A stretch of 64,000 bases of DNA from CAZPMT01 sp964587655 (GTDB taxonomy: Bacteria; Hydrogenedentota; Hydrogenedentia; Hydrogenedentales; SLHB01), in the NCBI GenBank assembly GCA_964587655.1, contig CAZPMT010000012.1, forward strand, positions 1 to 64,000. The letters run 5' to 3'. The notes beneath the pieces are model-generated. The model was not told where the DNA came from. It did no database searches and was given only the letters and a program-made list of their open reading frames with translations. The number at the start of each line of letters is the position of its first letter. The first letter of the stretch is position 1. Shown here piece after piece: positions 25,905-33,855 of this stretch. The position numbers and the translations under genes are program-made.

Positions 25905-27470
25905 TCAGTTGCAGATCATCGCGAGGTCGAGCGTGACTTCACCGTTCTTGCAGCGGGCAAACGCCGTAATGTCTTTGATGGCGGACGCGCCTGCCAGCCA
26001 AGGGGCTGCCACCTGCTGAACACTGTCGGGCGTGAAGCCTTTGAGCATGCTGTTTTCGGCGAGCAGAGCGGCGAGGTTGATAAGCGCCTCCGCGCAGGCC
26101 TGCGGTTGAAGGGTGAAGTAAAGGTTGCCCGGTTGGGGAAGTTTCTCTGCTTTCCCTCCGGAATTCAGCAGCGCTTCCGCGACGGTGCGGCTGGAACTCA
26201 CTAGGAGCGTGTCGCCGATGATGCCGGCCGTGGGTTCCATCGAGGGCCCGCCGATCAAGGGCAACCGAACGCATTTCGCGGCGGCGTCGTACTGCGGTTG
26301 CATCGCGTAGCGTTCGGCGCCGCCTCCCAATGGCGGAAGCGCGCTGAAGATCGCGAGCAGGGCTTCAGGGTCCGCATCCAAGGTAACGACGATCTGAGGC
26401 ACGGGCAGCATCTCGTTCAGGTCGATGCCTTGCCAGCTCATTCGCACACCGGGTCCGAGTTGCCCTAAGAGGGCCATGGCCGCTTGCACGGGTCCCGGGG
26501 CTGCGTCTTGCGGCGGCGTTGACCATTTCCGCCACAGGGCTTCGGCTTCGCTGCTCACTCCGGCGAGTTGCGCGGCCACGGACCAGAGGTCGCGAACCGG
26601 CTTGTTGAAGTTCATCGAAACCTGAAGGATGCCTTCCGGCGGCGTCATCAGTTCGACGGGCGCGAGTTCCTCAATGAATCCGCCAAACTGTTCCCGCCAC
26701 TCTTTGCGGAGGACGCCTGAGCATTTGATGCGAAGCGAAGCGGCCTCGATGCGCACGGCGAAGCGCAACTCATCACAGGCTTCTCCGAGAGGATCTTCGG
26801 GATGTAGCAACAAAGTCCCAACAAGATCCTCGGAACTCATATCCCTGACCGCGCCCGCCATGGCCTCGCGGGTCATACTGTCTTCGGAACGCAGCGTCAG
26901 GGCGCGGATCAACGCGTCGCGCGACGGGCTGATGGCGAGGGCGCGTCCCCGTGTGGCGAAGTAGACGCCGGCATCCCGAATTCGCGACAGGTGGAGTCCT
27001 CCCGCCGTTTCGCATTCCACCCACGGCATCACGCAGTGCAGTTTCATGAATAGACATCCGACCCGCGTCATGCGGGTAACGACCAGCGGATCGCTTAGGG
27101 CGCGTACATCCTTTCCGGACACTGCGCAAATGTTTGGGGCCAGGTTGTTCAAGACCCACGCTGGTACGCCAAGATTTCCCGACAGTGCGACGGCGTCGCC
27201 CAGCCCGGCCTCAGGCGGCAGGGTACCGAGGACCTTCGATTGGGCAAGCGTATTGCGTACGCCGAGGATGTCGACGGCGAATACCTGATAGGCCTGATCG
27301 GCGGGTATGAGGTCCTCGACTGGACAACTGTCGCGGGAAGCCCACCAGCCGTACACGGCCAGGAGCACTACAAGGATCAGGAATATCATCTTGCCGCGCG
27401 CGAACAATCCGCGGCGGCGGGGCGGCGGCCCGTGTCCGCTTCCGGTATAACTCCGGACCGTCTCACTCAT
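25905..27470 (-). CDS. Membrane-anchored hypothetical protein
   Basis: A 521-residue protein with a short basic N-terminus (PPPRRRGLFARGK), one membrane helix (MIFLILVVLLAVYGWWA) and a large extracytoplasmic part. The pattern of repeated strands and loops, such as GVYFATRGRALAISPSRDALIRAL and IIGDTLLVSSSRTVAEALL, resembles proteins of the DUF3352 type, but I cannot assign it firmly. No catalytic motif is seen. The start overlaps the stop of the ceramidase-C45 gene by 4 bases (27467-27470), so the two are coupled and may act together at the envelope. Confidence 0.6.
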   Translation of the reverse strand: MSETVRSYTGSGHGPPPRRRGLFARGKMIFLILVVLLAVYGWWASRDSCPVEDLIPADQAYQVFAVDILGVRNTLAQSKVLGTLPPEAGLGDAVALSGNLGVPAWVLNNLAPNICAVSGKDVRALSDPLVVTRMTRVGCLFMKLHCVMPWVECETAGGLHLSRIRDAGVYFATRGRALAISPSRDALIRALTLRSEDSMTREAMAGAVRDMSSEDLVGTLLLHPEDPLGEACDELRFAVRIEAASLRIKCSGVLRKEWREQFGGFIEELAPVELMTPPEGILQVSMNFNKPVRDLWSVAAQLAGVSSEAEALWRKWSTPPQDAAPGPVQAAMALLGQLGPGVRMSWQGIDLNEMLPVPQIVVTLDADPEALLAIFSALPPLGGGAERYAMQPQYDAAAKCVRLPLIGGPSMEPTAGIIGDTLLVSSSRTVAEALLNSGGKAEKLPQPGNLYFTLQPQACAEALINLAALLAENSMLKGFTPDSVQQVAAPWLAGASAIKDITAFARCKNGEVTLDLAMICN

Positions 27471-29857
27471 TGTTTTGCATCCCCTTTCAGTGAGATGGCC
27501 ACGTACTTGCCGGGCTGTCCCGTCTTGTCGGGAAAGGCAACGTCCAACCGTTTCGCGCCGGGCTCGAACACGACGCTGTATTTCGTGTCACGGTTCCAGA
27601 TGGAGCCTCGCCCTAGTTCATCGGCGGCATCGCTCTTGATACCGCCGTGTTGAGCGTCCGCCAGTGTCGTCTTCATGCGTCCGGAAGCGATGATGTGTTC
27701 ATTGACGACGAGTTCGGCGACGCGCGCATACCGCGCCCGCGTGTCGTCGTCTATCCCGGCGGTCGAAGCCGGGTCCACCCCCATGAGGAAACCATTGACC
27801 GGCTCGCGGACCACAACCGTCGATCCGAATTCGATCACGCGCGCTTCGAGTTTGCCCGGTGCTATCGAACTCGATGCCGCCGGCCCAGCCACGAGAACGT
27901 GATAACCGCGCAGATACACTTGCGCCTGCAAGCGCGCGAGCGCCTGGTCCGTGTCATCCGCGGTCTCGAGCAGGTCGCGAAGGACGAACTCGATCGGCGC
28001 GCCGTCAATCGGCGGGATCCCGTGCGCCTCGCCGCGCTCCGCGCACAGCACCAGGCCGGCATCGTTCATGCCGGTGAAAGTCCCGACGCTCCACGGAAAT
28101 CCTATCTGCACGAACCGATGTCCGTCGCGGGGTGTCACGTCGAGAATGACGGTCTTCTCGTCGCCAACCCAATCAAGGTTGCGTCCGACGAGGAGATCGT
28201 CCGCGCCCGCGCGATCGCCCGTCGAGGCGAACATGGTGCAGAAGGGCGCGCGGTAGAACGCGTCGGCGTTGGGTTGCGCGCCGAGCACGGTGAGGGATTG
28301 CACCAGCCACACGCCGTCAAACGGCAGGCCTGCACCGTCCGCAACACCCGCGATCTCATCCAGGATCGGGCGTGAGACCCCTTGCAGCAAGGGACGTACA
28401 CCGACGGCTAACGTGAGCAGCGCAAGCGGCGTTGCATCGAGAAAGGACGGGACCCTGCGCCAAGATCCGCCGGACGGCAGGAGCGCGCCCGATCCCAACG
28501 GCTCAAGAATGGCCGCGTTGTACTTGGCCTGGATCTCGTCGCGAAACGCCGCTCCGCGCTGATATCCGATCTCATAGGGCGTGCCGCGCAGGTTAAGCCG
28601 GCGCGCCGTTTCGACCGCCTCGGGCGCGGCAAGGTCCGGCGGCGCGATGCCAGGCTCGGGTTCGCCGCGCGTCATCAGCTTCGAAAACTCGCGGTACAGC
28701 CACTCCGAGACGAGTGGGCCGTAGAAGTTCATCGCGGTCTCGTAGTGCAAATGCGAGTAGTATTCCGGCGGCACGAAATACGCCAGGAAATCATTACTCA
28801 GATCGACGGTGAACTGCGCGCTGTAGCCGCGCGCCAGGGCGCGCTTGCGGAGTTCGAGGCCGATCTCGACGCACGCTTCGCCCGGCACGAAAGTCAGCAG
28901 CAGGTCACCGATCTCCAGCGTCTGCAAGACAGTGGAAGGAAACGCGATGGTGGAAGCGATCGTGCGAGGCAGCTCGGGCGTCGCATAACCGGCGTGGAGT
29001 TTCAGATCGGCGCCTTTGATGGAGTCGGCGGCGGCCTTCACGCGTTCGGCGAGGAGCCGCCCTATTGATTCGGTGCGTTCCCAGGGATCCGGCTTGTTCT
29101 CCGGGTTCGTGGGGCGCTGGTTGGCCTCGGCGCCGTTCATGAACATGGCAATGCACTTGCCGCCCTCGAGTTGTTCCAAGTGCGTGTAGAAATACCCCGG
29201 GTAATCGGCGGAGATAAGGTACAGATCCTTGTCGTCCACCGTGGTGGGATGCGCTGCGAAGTTCGCGATGACCGCCATCGGGTTTCCATCGCCGTCGTCG
29301 ACGCGGATCACGCCGATCTGCGGATCTATTGGGCCGTTATCGTACCGGCGGTTCGTGGAAAGATCGCGCTGCTCGATGGTCGTGTAGCCGATGGCGGCGC
29401 GCTTGCGCCCGTCGTAAGCGGCGCGCATGGCTTCGGCGAAACGTTGTGCGGTCTGCTCGAGGACCTCGGGGATGAAGCGGCCCGAGACGAATCGGAAGAC
29501 GATACTGCGCACCATGGCCCCCTGCCCGCTGTGAGTGTGGGTCGCGGTCAGAATGATGTTCTCGCGAGGCACTTCCTTCGGCGCAAGCTGAAGCACGCGC
29601 TCGCGGAGTTCCCGGTTGATGAGGCAAAGGTCCGATGTCACGAGAAAGACTGAGGTCTGGCCGTCGCTGAGGTAGACGCAACGCGCATAGAGCGGATCGT
29701 GGACCCCGAGCGAGTCGCGGCCCATGCGGGCCCCGTATCCGTTCAAGGGCGTCCCGACGGGCGGTGTGATCTCGACCTTGGCGGCGCCGGCTTCGAGCGC
29801 CTGAACGGATTCAGCCGCCATCAGCACTAACGCGAGCGCAAACCCTGCCCTTCTCAT
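27467..29857 (-). CDS. Neutral ceramidase-like domain fused to a C45-type Ntn amidohydrolase
   Basis: A secreted 796-residue two-domain protein with a signal peptide (FALALVLMAAESVQA). Residues 20-390 resemble neutral/alkaline non-lysosomal ceramidases: AAKVEITPPVGTPLNGYGAR, the zinc-binding TATHTHSGQGAM, and NFAAHPTT. Residues 425-780 resemble C45 acyltransferase/choloylglycine-type N-terminal-nucleophile hydrolases: GTPYEIGYQRGAAFRDEI, the likely nucleophile Cys near residue 541 in PFCTMFAS, and LLVGRNLDWVGDE. Both parts would cleave amide bonds. I recall the two families as separate proteins. In the fusion the Cys is internal, so Ntn activation would need cleavage or a different mechanism. 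The substrate is unknown. Confidence 0.85.
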   Translation of the reverse strand: MRRAGFALALVLMAAESVQALEAGAAKVEITPPVGTPLNGYGARMGRDSLGVHDPLYARCVYLSDGQTSVFLVTSDLCLINRELRERVLQLAPKEVPRENIILTATHTHSGQGAMVRSIVFRFVSGRFIPEVLEQTAQRFAEAMRAAYDGRKRAAIGYTTIEQRDLSTNRRYDNGPIDPQIGVIRVDDGDGNPMAVIANFAAHPTTVDDKDLYLISADYPGYFYTHLEQLEGGKCIAMFMNGAEANQRPTNPENKPDPWERTESIGRLLAERVKAAADSIKGADLKLHAGYATPELPRTIASTIAFPSTVLQTLEIGDLLLTFVPGEACVEIGLELRKRALARGYSAQFTVDLSNDFLAYFVPPEYYSHLHYETAMNFYGPLVSEWLYREFSKLMTRGEPEPGIAPPDLAAPEAVETARRLNLRGTPYEIGYQRGAAFRDEIQAKYNAAILEPLGSGALLPSGGSWRRVPSFLDATPLALLTLAVGVRPLLQGVSRPILDEIAGVADGAGLPFDGVWLVQSLTVLGAQPNADAFYRAPFCTMFASTGDRAGADDLLVGRNLDWVGDEKTVILDVTPRDGHRFVQIGFPWSVGTFTGMNDAGLVLCAERGEAHGIPPIDGAPIEFVLRDLLETADDTDQALARLQAQVYLRGYHVLVAGPAASSSIAPGKLEARVIEFGSTVVVREPVNGFLMGVDPASTAGIDDDTRARYARVAELVVNEHIIASGRMKTTLADAQHGGIKSDAADELGRGSIWNRDTKYSVVFEPGAKRLDVAFPDKTGQPGKYVAISLKGDAKQ

Positions 29858-29926
29858 CTCTAGTTCTCTTCCTTGTGTTATCGCGCCGTCATATTAGCAT
29901 CAAGCGCGAAGCCCGTCGAAGGCGGA

Positions 29927-31021
29927 TCAGCGCCTGCGGCGTCTCCGCTGGACGATCCCGATGCCCAACCCAATCACCACGGCGGCCACCACACTCCACA
30001 ACGACCAGGGGCCGCGAGGCCGTTTGTCCGTCGATGCGGGAGGCGTCGTTGTCTTTTCCGCTTCTGGACTCTTCGAGACGGACACCTCCTGCGGCGAAGA
30101 GGTTTCAGGAGCAGAGGCCGTTTCGACGGGCTTTGGACGCCCCTCGAGCCCAGTCTCCGCGCGCATCTCGTCGATTTCAGCCTCCGACAGCATGGCGGGC
30201 ATCACGCGCGCGTCCGCCGGGATCGAAAGCAGAAACAGCGAAGGATCGACGTCGGGATCCGGTTCGGGATCGCCGATGCGAATGATGGAATCGGGCTTGA
30301 GTTCCCCATCAAGATACGACTCGACATTCTGCTCACCGGGGAACCATCGCCCTGCCTGTTCGCGGAACGTCACGTCGCACACGCGGATCAGATCACCGTT
30401 CTCATCCCGATGCTCGACCCTCTTGACAAGGAAGTTATGATCCGGGTCCACAAACACCGTGATCGGCGTCGGATCCTTAATGTGGATCTCGATGAACCCG
30501 GTCTTATCATTCCGGATAAGGAGATAACGATCCGGGCTGAGTTCCATGGCGTCCAGTTGTTCGACATCCAGACCCGCAAAGAGCAGGCGCCCTATGTCAC
30601 GGGCGTTCCCGTTCAGAGATCCTTTCCACGCAAGCGGCGTCTTGCCGCCCGGGAACGTAGTGAGCTTGGCATAACCTCGACCGTCGAACACCGCAACTGT
30701 GCTCTTCGTCCGTTCTTTCGCCCCAGCCGCGTCGGTCGAGAGGAACTCCCATTCCACGCGCGATCGCGGACCTGAGACGATCACCGTGATCTCCTCCGAA
30801 AGCAGCGGTTCCGCCGCTTCACCGGACTGGAGATAGACCTCCGCGCACAGCCGGAACGATGAGAACATCACGGACTCCTTCATCTCTAGCGCGAGCTCAT
30901 CCAGCGACGGAGATTGCGAAGGTTCATCCGCGGCCTCGGTCTTCGACTCGCCGCCCCATGCCAAACAACAAGCGAGAATCACGGCCAGGACCACGCACGA
31001 GACCCTGCCGATGCCTCTCAT
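29927..31021 (-). CDS. Secreted hypothetical protein with a C-terminal membrane anchor
   Basis: A 364-residue exported protein. The ATG at 31021 is preferred because AGGAGG lies 7 bases upstream. A GTG 21 bases earlier is also open. The N-terminus is a signal peptide (VSCVVLAVILACCLAWGG). The body has strands reminiscent of LolA/LolB-type outer-membrane lipoprotein carriers, for example LLIRNDKTGFIEIHIKD and VFVDPDHNFLVKRVEHRDE. A Pro/Thr/Ser-rich linker leads to a hydrophobic helix (WSLWSVVAAVVIGLGIGIV) and a run of Arg at the end. This tail looks like a C-terminal sorting signal. Function is unknown. Confidence 0.6.
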   Translation of the reverse strand: MRGIGRVSCVVLAVILACCLAWGGESKTEAADEPSQSPSLDELALEMKESVMFSSFRLCAEVYLQSGEAAEPLLSEEITVIVSGPRSRVEWEFLSTDAAGAKERTKSTVAVFDGRGYAKLTTFPGGKTPLAWKGSLNGNARDIGRLLFAGLDVEQLDAMELSPDRYLLIRNDKTGFIEIHIKDPTPITVFVDPDHNFLVKRVEHRDENGDLIRVCDVTFREQAGRWFPGEQNVESYLDGELKPDSIIRIGDPEPDPDVDPSLFLLSIPADARVMPAMLSEAEIDEMRAETGLEGRPKPVETASAPETSSPQEVSVSKSPEAEKTTTPPASTDKRPRGPWSLWSVVAAVVIGLGIGIVQRRRRRR

Positions 31022-31052
31022 GACACATCCTCCTTGAATCACAATTCAGCGG

Positions 31053-31727
31053 TCATCTGCCGAGTAGATTGATCAGCGGCGCCGCGCCGCCGCCCTCGAA
31101 CAGGCCGAGCTTGTCGATCAACGTCTCAAGCACTCGCGACACGGCGGCGTCCGTCGTCATGCCCTTGTTATCCTGGCCCATGAAATTCATCTCGATGTGA
31201 TCGAGTTTCTTCTGCGTGGTGTTCCGCGTGAGCAGTTCCGAGGTGATGTTCGCCGTGCAGTCATCGATGACCGCCTTCTCGATCCGCCACTTCTTTTTCG
31301 ATCCATCCTTCTGGGGCTTGGATCCCTTCGTGCGAGTCGCGCTGTCCAGCAGCTTCTTGAGATTCAGACCGTGCGATATCGTCTGCTCGGCGTTGACCGT
31401 TCCGCCGCTGACCTGGATGAGGCGGATCACCGGTTCTTCCGAGAACAACAGCTTGGGGTCGGCCTCGACGCGGATCTTCTTGACCGAGATCGCGTCGCCT
31501 TCCGTGAACTTCTTCGGATTCGCGATCTTGACGTCCGAGAGTTCAAGAAACTGCTTCTTGAGGTCCAATTGGACGCCGCCGACCGACGCGGGCGTATCGA
31601 GGATGCTCGAGATCACCGCGCCGACACCGGCCTTCGCCAGACCTTCAAGCGGACGCGCCTTCGCGGCGTCATCACCTTGATTGTCCGCGACGAGCAATGC
31701 CGAGACGAGCAATATGGTTTGCAGCAT
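31053..31727 (-). CDS. Small secreted AsmA-like protein
   Basis: A 224-residue protein with a signal peptide (MLQTILLVSALLVA). I place the start at the ATG at 31727, which has GGGAG upstream. The pattern LKKQFLELSDVKIANPKKFTEGDAISVKKIRVEAD and then VIRLIQVSGGTVNAEQTISH resembles the beta-rich repeats of AsmA-like proteins. Members of this short class occur in the periplasm of Planctomycetes-like bacteria. Function is unknown. It precedes the 29927-31021 gene by 31 bases on the same strand. Confidence 0.6.
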   Translation of the reverse strand: MLQTILLVSALLVADNQGDDAAKARPLEGLAKAGVGAVISSILDTPASVGGVQLDLKKQFLELSDVKIANPKKFTEGDAISVKKIRVEADPKLLFSEEPVIRLIQVSGGTVNAEQTISHGLNLKKLLDSATRTKGSKPQKDGSKKKWRIEKAVIDDCTANITSELLTRNTTQKKLDHIEMNFMGQDNKGMTTDAAVSRVLETLIDKLGLFEGGGAAPLINLLGR

Positions 31728-31855
31728 GGTCCGCACTCCCGTTCCATCGCCGTGTAAATGCCACTATGTGACGATGGTATCGCGATAGCAGCGGCCCACT
31801 CAAGCCGGTGGCCCGTCACACCGGCTATCAGGTTTCGTATGATGACCGCACGCGG

Positions 31856-33757
31856 TCACTTCGCCTCGACCTGTGTCGAGAGTTCGAAAAGCTGTTGAGG
31901 CTCCTTCGACTGCACAACGATGCAGGTGTGAAGAGGGTCGGGCGCGCCGTTTTCGCCCAGCGTATTCACCGTATTGTCGGGCAGCTTGACCTGCGACACA
32001 GCAACGGGGAACGAAGCCCGGAACTTGATGCGCGCGACGGAGGATTTTGCTTTCCACGCGGAACCATGTCCCGTCACATCCGCCGCGTCGTTCGTGCCCA
32101 GATGCCAACGGAACAGCACGACCTCGGGCGCGTTTTCCTGAAGCTCCACCGTATCCTTCACGGAAAGCCGGTCTGAATCCCACGACACGCGCCGTGTCCA
32201 CTTCTTGAGATGCTCATAGCCGTCGTTGATCTCCACGGTCACGTCGCCGCCGGTCGCATCGAGTCGATGAACCGTGATCGGCGCGACGAGCCCTTGGGGC
32301 TGCCACCCGCGCGGGGCGAGCGTTTCGCCCGCATTAACGGCTCGCGGTTCCTCAGTGCCGATCTGGAGTACGTTGTGTCCTACTCCTGATGCGAAGTGCG
32401 ACCCCATCAACGGATGGTGGTAATAGGGAGTCCCCGCTTCGATAAGAATCGGATGGCCTCGCGCGATGAAGTTGACGTGGCCTCGATCGTAATGGTCATG
32501 TTGGTCGAGCGGATGTCCGCCGCGCACCCAGACACCCGCTCCGTCCGCGTTCCAGTTGTTCCGCCAATTGACTCGCGCCGCGCGCTCGTAGGCGGCGAAC
32601 AGCGGCGGCGCCGCTTCCGCACCGACGGGCGGCAACGCGCGGACGGCGAGTCCCGCAAGCATATCCGGCGGACCGGCTGTCTGCTCCGCCAACGCCCACC
32701 GCGCAACCGGGCTCCCCGTGCATACGGCCAGCATGGACAACAACGGGCGGGACCGGTCCGCGCCGCCTCGCGCCGCGCCCGCATCAAAGCAGTTTATGAC
32801 CATGTCGGCCGGCTGAAAATGATGGACCAGCCACGTCGGGAAGTTCTTGAGAAACGCGTGATCGACGGCGCGGCGATCTCCATGAACGGCCATGGCCCGC
32901 GCCGCATGGAGCATCGACGTAACCGTGAAAGACGCGTACCCGAAACCCTCTTCGAACTCCCCCGCCGGCCCGTGAGCATCCAGCGCTTGCAGCAGATTCT
33001 TGACTCCAAGCTCATACGCATCGCGATTTGCATCTACGCCAAGCACAAGACACGCGCGAACCAATCCCTCCGTCGGAAGCACCCATTGGTTCGTGATCGG
33101 ATTGTTCGACGACACAAACCACGGACGCTTCGTGCGCCAGTCGTCCACGACGCCGTTCACTTCCCCTTGCAGCAGCTTGTGCAGACGTTCCACCAGCGCG
33201 TCGGGAAGCGAACCTTGGGGCATGAGATCGATCGCGTCGGCGATCCCGCGCACGCCGCAGCCCGTCGCCAGCCAGTTTCCGTCCTTGCCTTCGGCGGGCA
33301 GCCGCGCACCCGGGTGGTAGAGCGTCCAACCGGGACGCTGCAACGGCGACCATTCCGCCATCTCTTCAAGCTGCGCCGCCACCCGTTCGCGGAAAAGCTT
33401 TTCACCGCTGAGACGGTATGCGGCCGCCAGCAACGGCAACTCTTCGGCCAGCGCGCTGCATGCAGCGAAATCAGACATGGCCAAGGCGAACGTCTCGCGG
33501 ATCTCAGGCTCGAGGGCATTCGCGCGTCCGTCAAGCCACGTGCGGTTCTGCCCGGCTTCCGCAAGGCTCTTTGCCCGTTTGACGATCGGCTTCTCCGCAG
33601 CTTCCCGAGCCTGGTTAACCAGCTTCTCGCAGTACGGGCGGAGCGCATCCTGAACTTTGACCGCATCAAGCATGCCGCCCCAGGCAGCAATGTCACCCGC
33701 AAAGGCCTGGCCAATTGAAAGACTCATCGAAATACATCCCAAGACCAGATAACGCAT
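31856..33757 (-). CDS. Heparinase II/III family protein
   Basis: A secreted 633-residue protein with a signal peptide (MRYLVLGCISMSLSIGQAFAG). The N-terminal two thirds form an alpha/alpha toroid-like helical region similar to alginate lyase and heparinase II/III (SNNPITNQWVLPTEGLVRACLVLG). The C-terminal beta domain has QHDHYDRGHVNFIARGHPIL, in which the Asp-His motif is the conserved heparinase II/III signature. Such enzymes degrade uronate-containing polysaccharides by elimination. Whether the substrate is a glycosaminoglycan, alginate or something else cannot be told. AAAGGAG sits 7 bases before the ATG. Confidence 0.85.
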   Translation of the reverse strand: MRYLVLGCISMSLSIGQAFAGDIAAWGGMLDAVKVQDALRPYCEKLVNQAREAAEKPIVKRAKSLAEAGQNRTWLDGRANALEPEIRETFALAMSDFAACSALAEELPLLAAAYRLSGEKLFRERVAAQLEEMAEWSPLQRPGWTLYHPGARLPAEGKDGNWLATGCGVRGIADAIDLMPQGSLPDALVERLHKLLQGEVNGVVDDWRTKRPWFVSSNNPITNQWVLPTEGLVRACLVLGVDANRDAYELGVKNLLQALDAHGPAGEFEEGFGYASFTVTSMLHAARAMAVHGDRRAVDHAFLKNFPTWLVHHFQPADMVINCFDAGAARGGADRSRPLLSMLAVCTGSPVARWALAEQTAGPPDMLAGLAVRALPPVGAEAAPPLFAAYERAARVNWRNNWNADGAGVWVRGGHPLDQHDHYDRGHVNFIARGHPILIEAGTPYYHHPLMGSHFASGVGHNVLQIGTEEPRAVNAGETLAPRGWQPQGLVAPITVHRLDATGGDVTVEINDGYEHLKKWTRRVSWDSDRLSVKDTVELQENAPEVVLFRWHLGTNDAADVTGHGSAWKAKSSVARIKFRASFPVAVSQVKLPDNTVNTLGENGAPDPLHTCIVVQSKEPQQLFELSTQVEAK

Positions 33758-33855
33758 CGGACGGACTCCTTTCCCTTCGTTGCATCATAGCATGCGCGAT
33801 GCGGCGCCGGCGCATCCAAGAGGGCGGAAAGGGGGAAAGGCTGTTCCGCTTCTCT

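Noticed and set aside
25826..31865. Short similarity CAGGTTTCGTAT then GGTCACTTC after two minus-strand genes (near 25830 and 31830)
   Set aside because: The match is short and interrupted, and could be chance.
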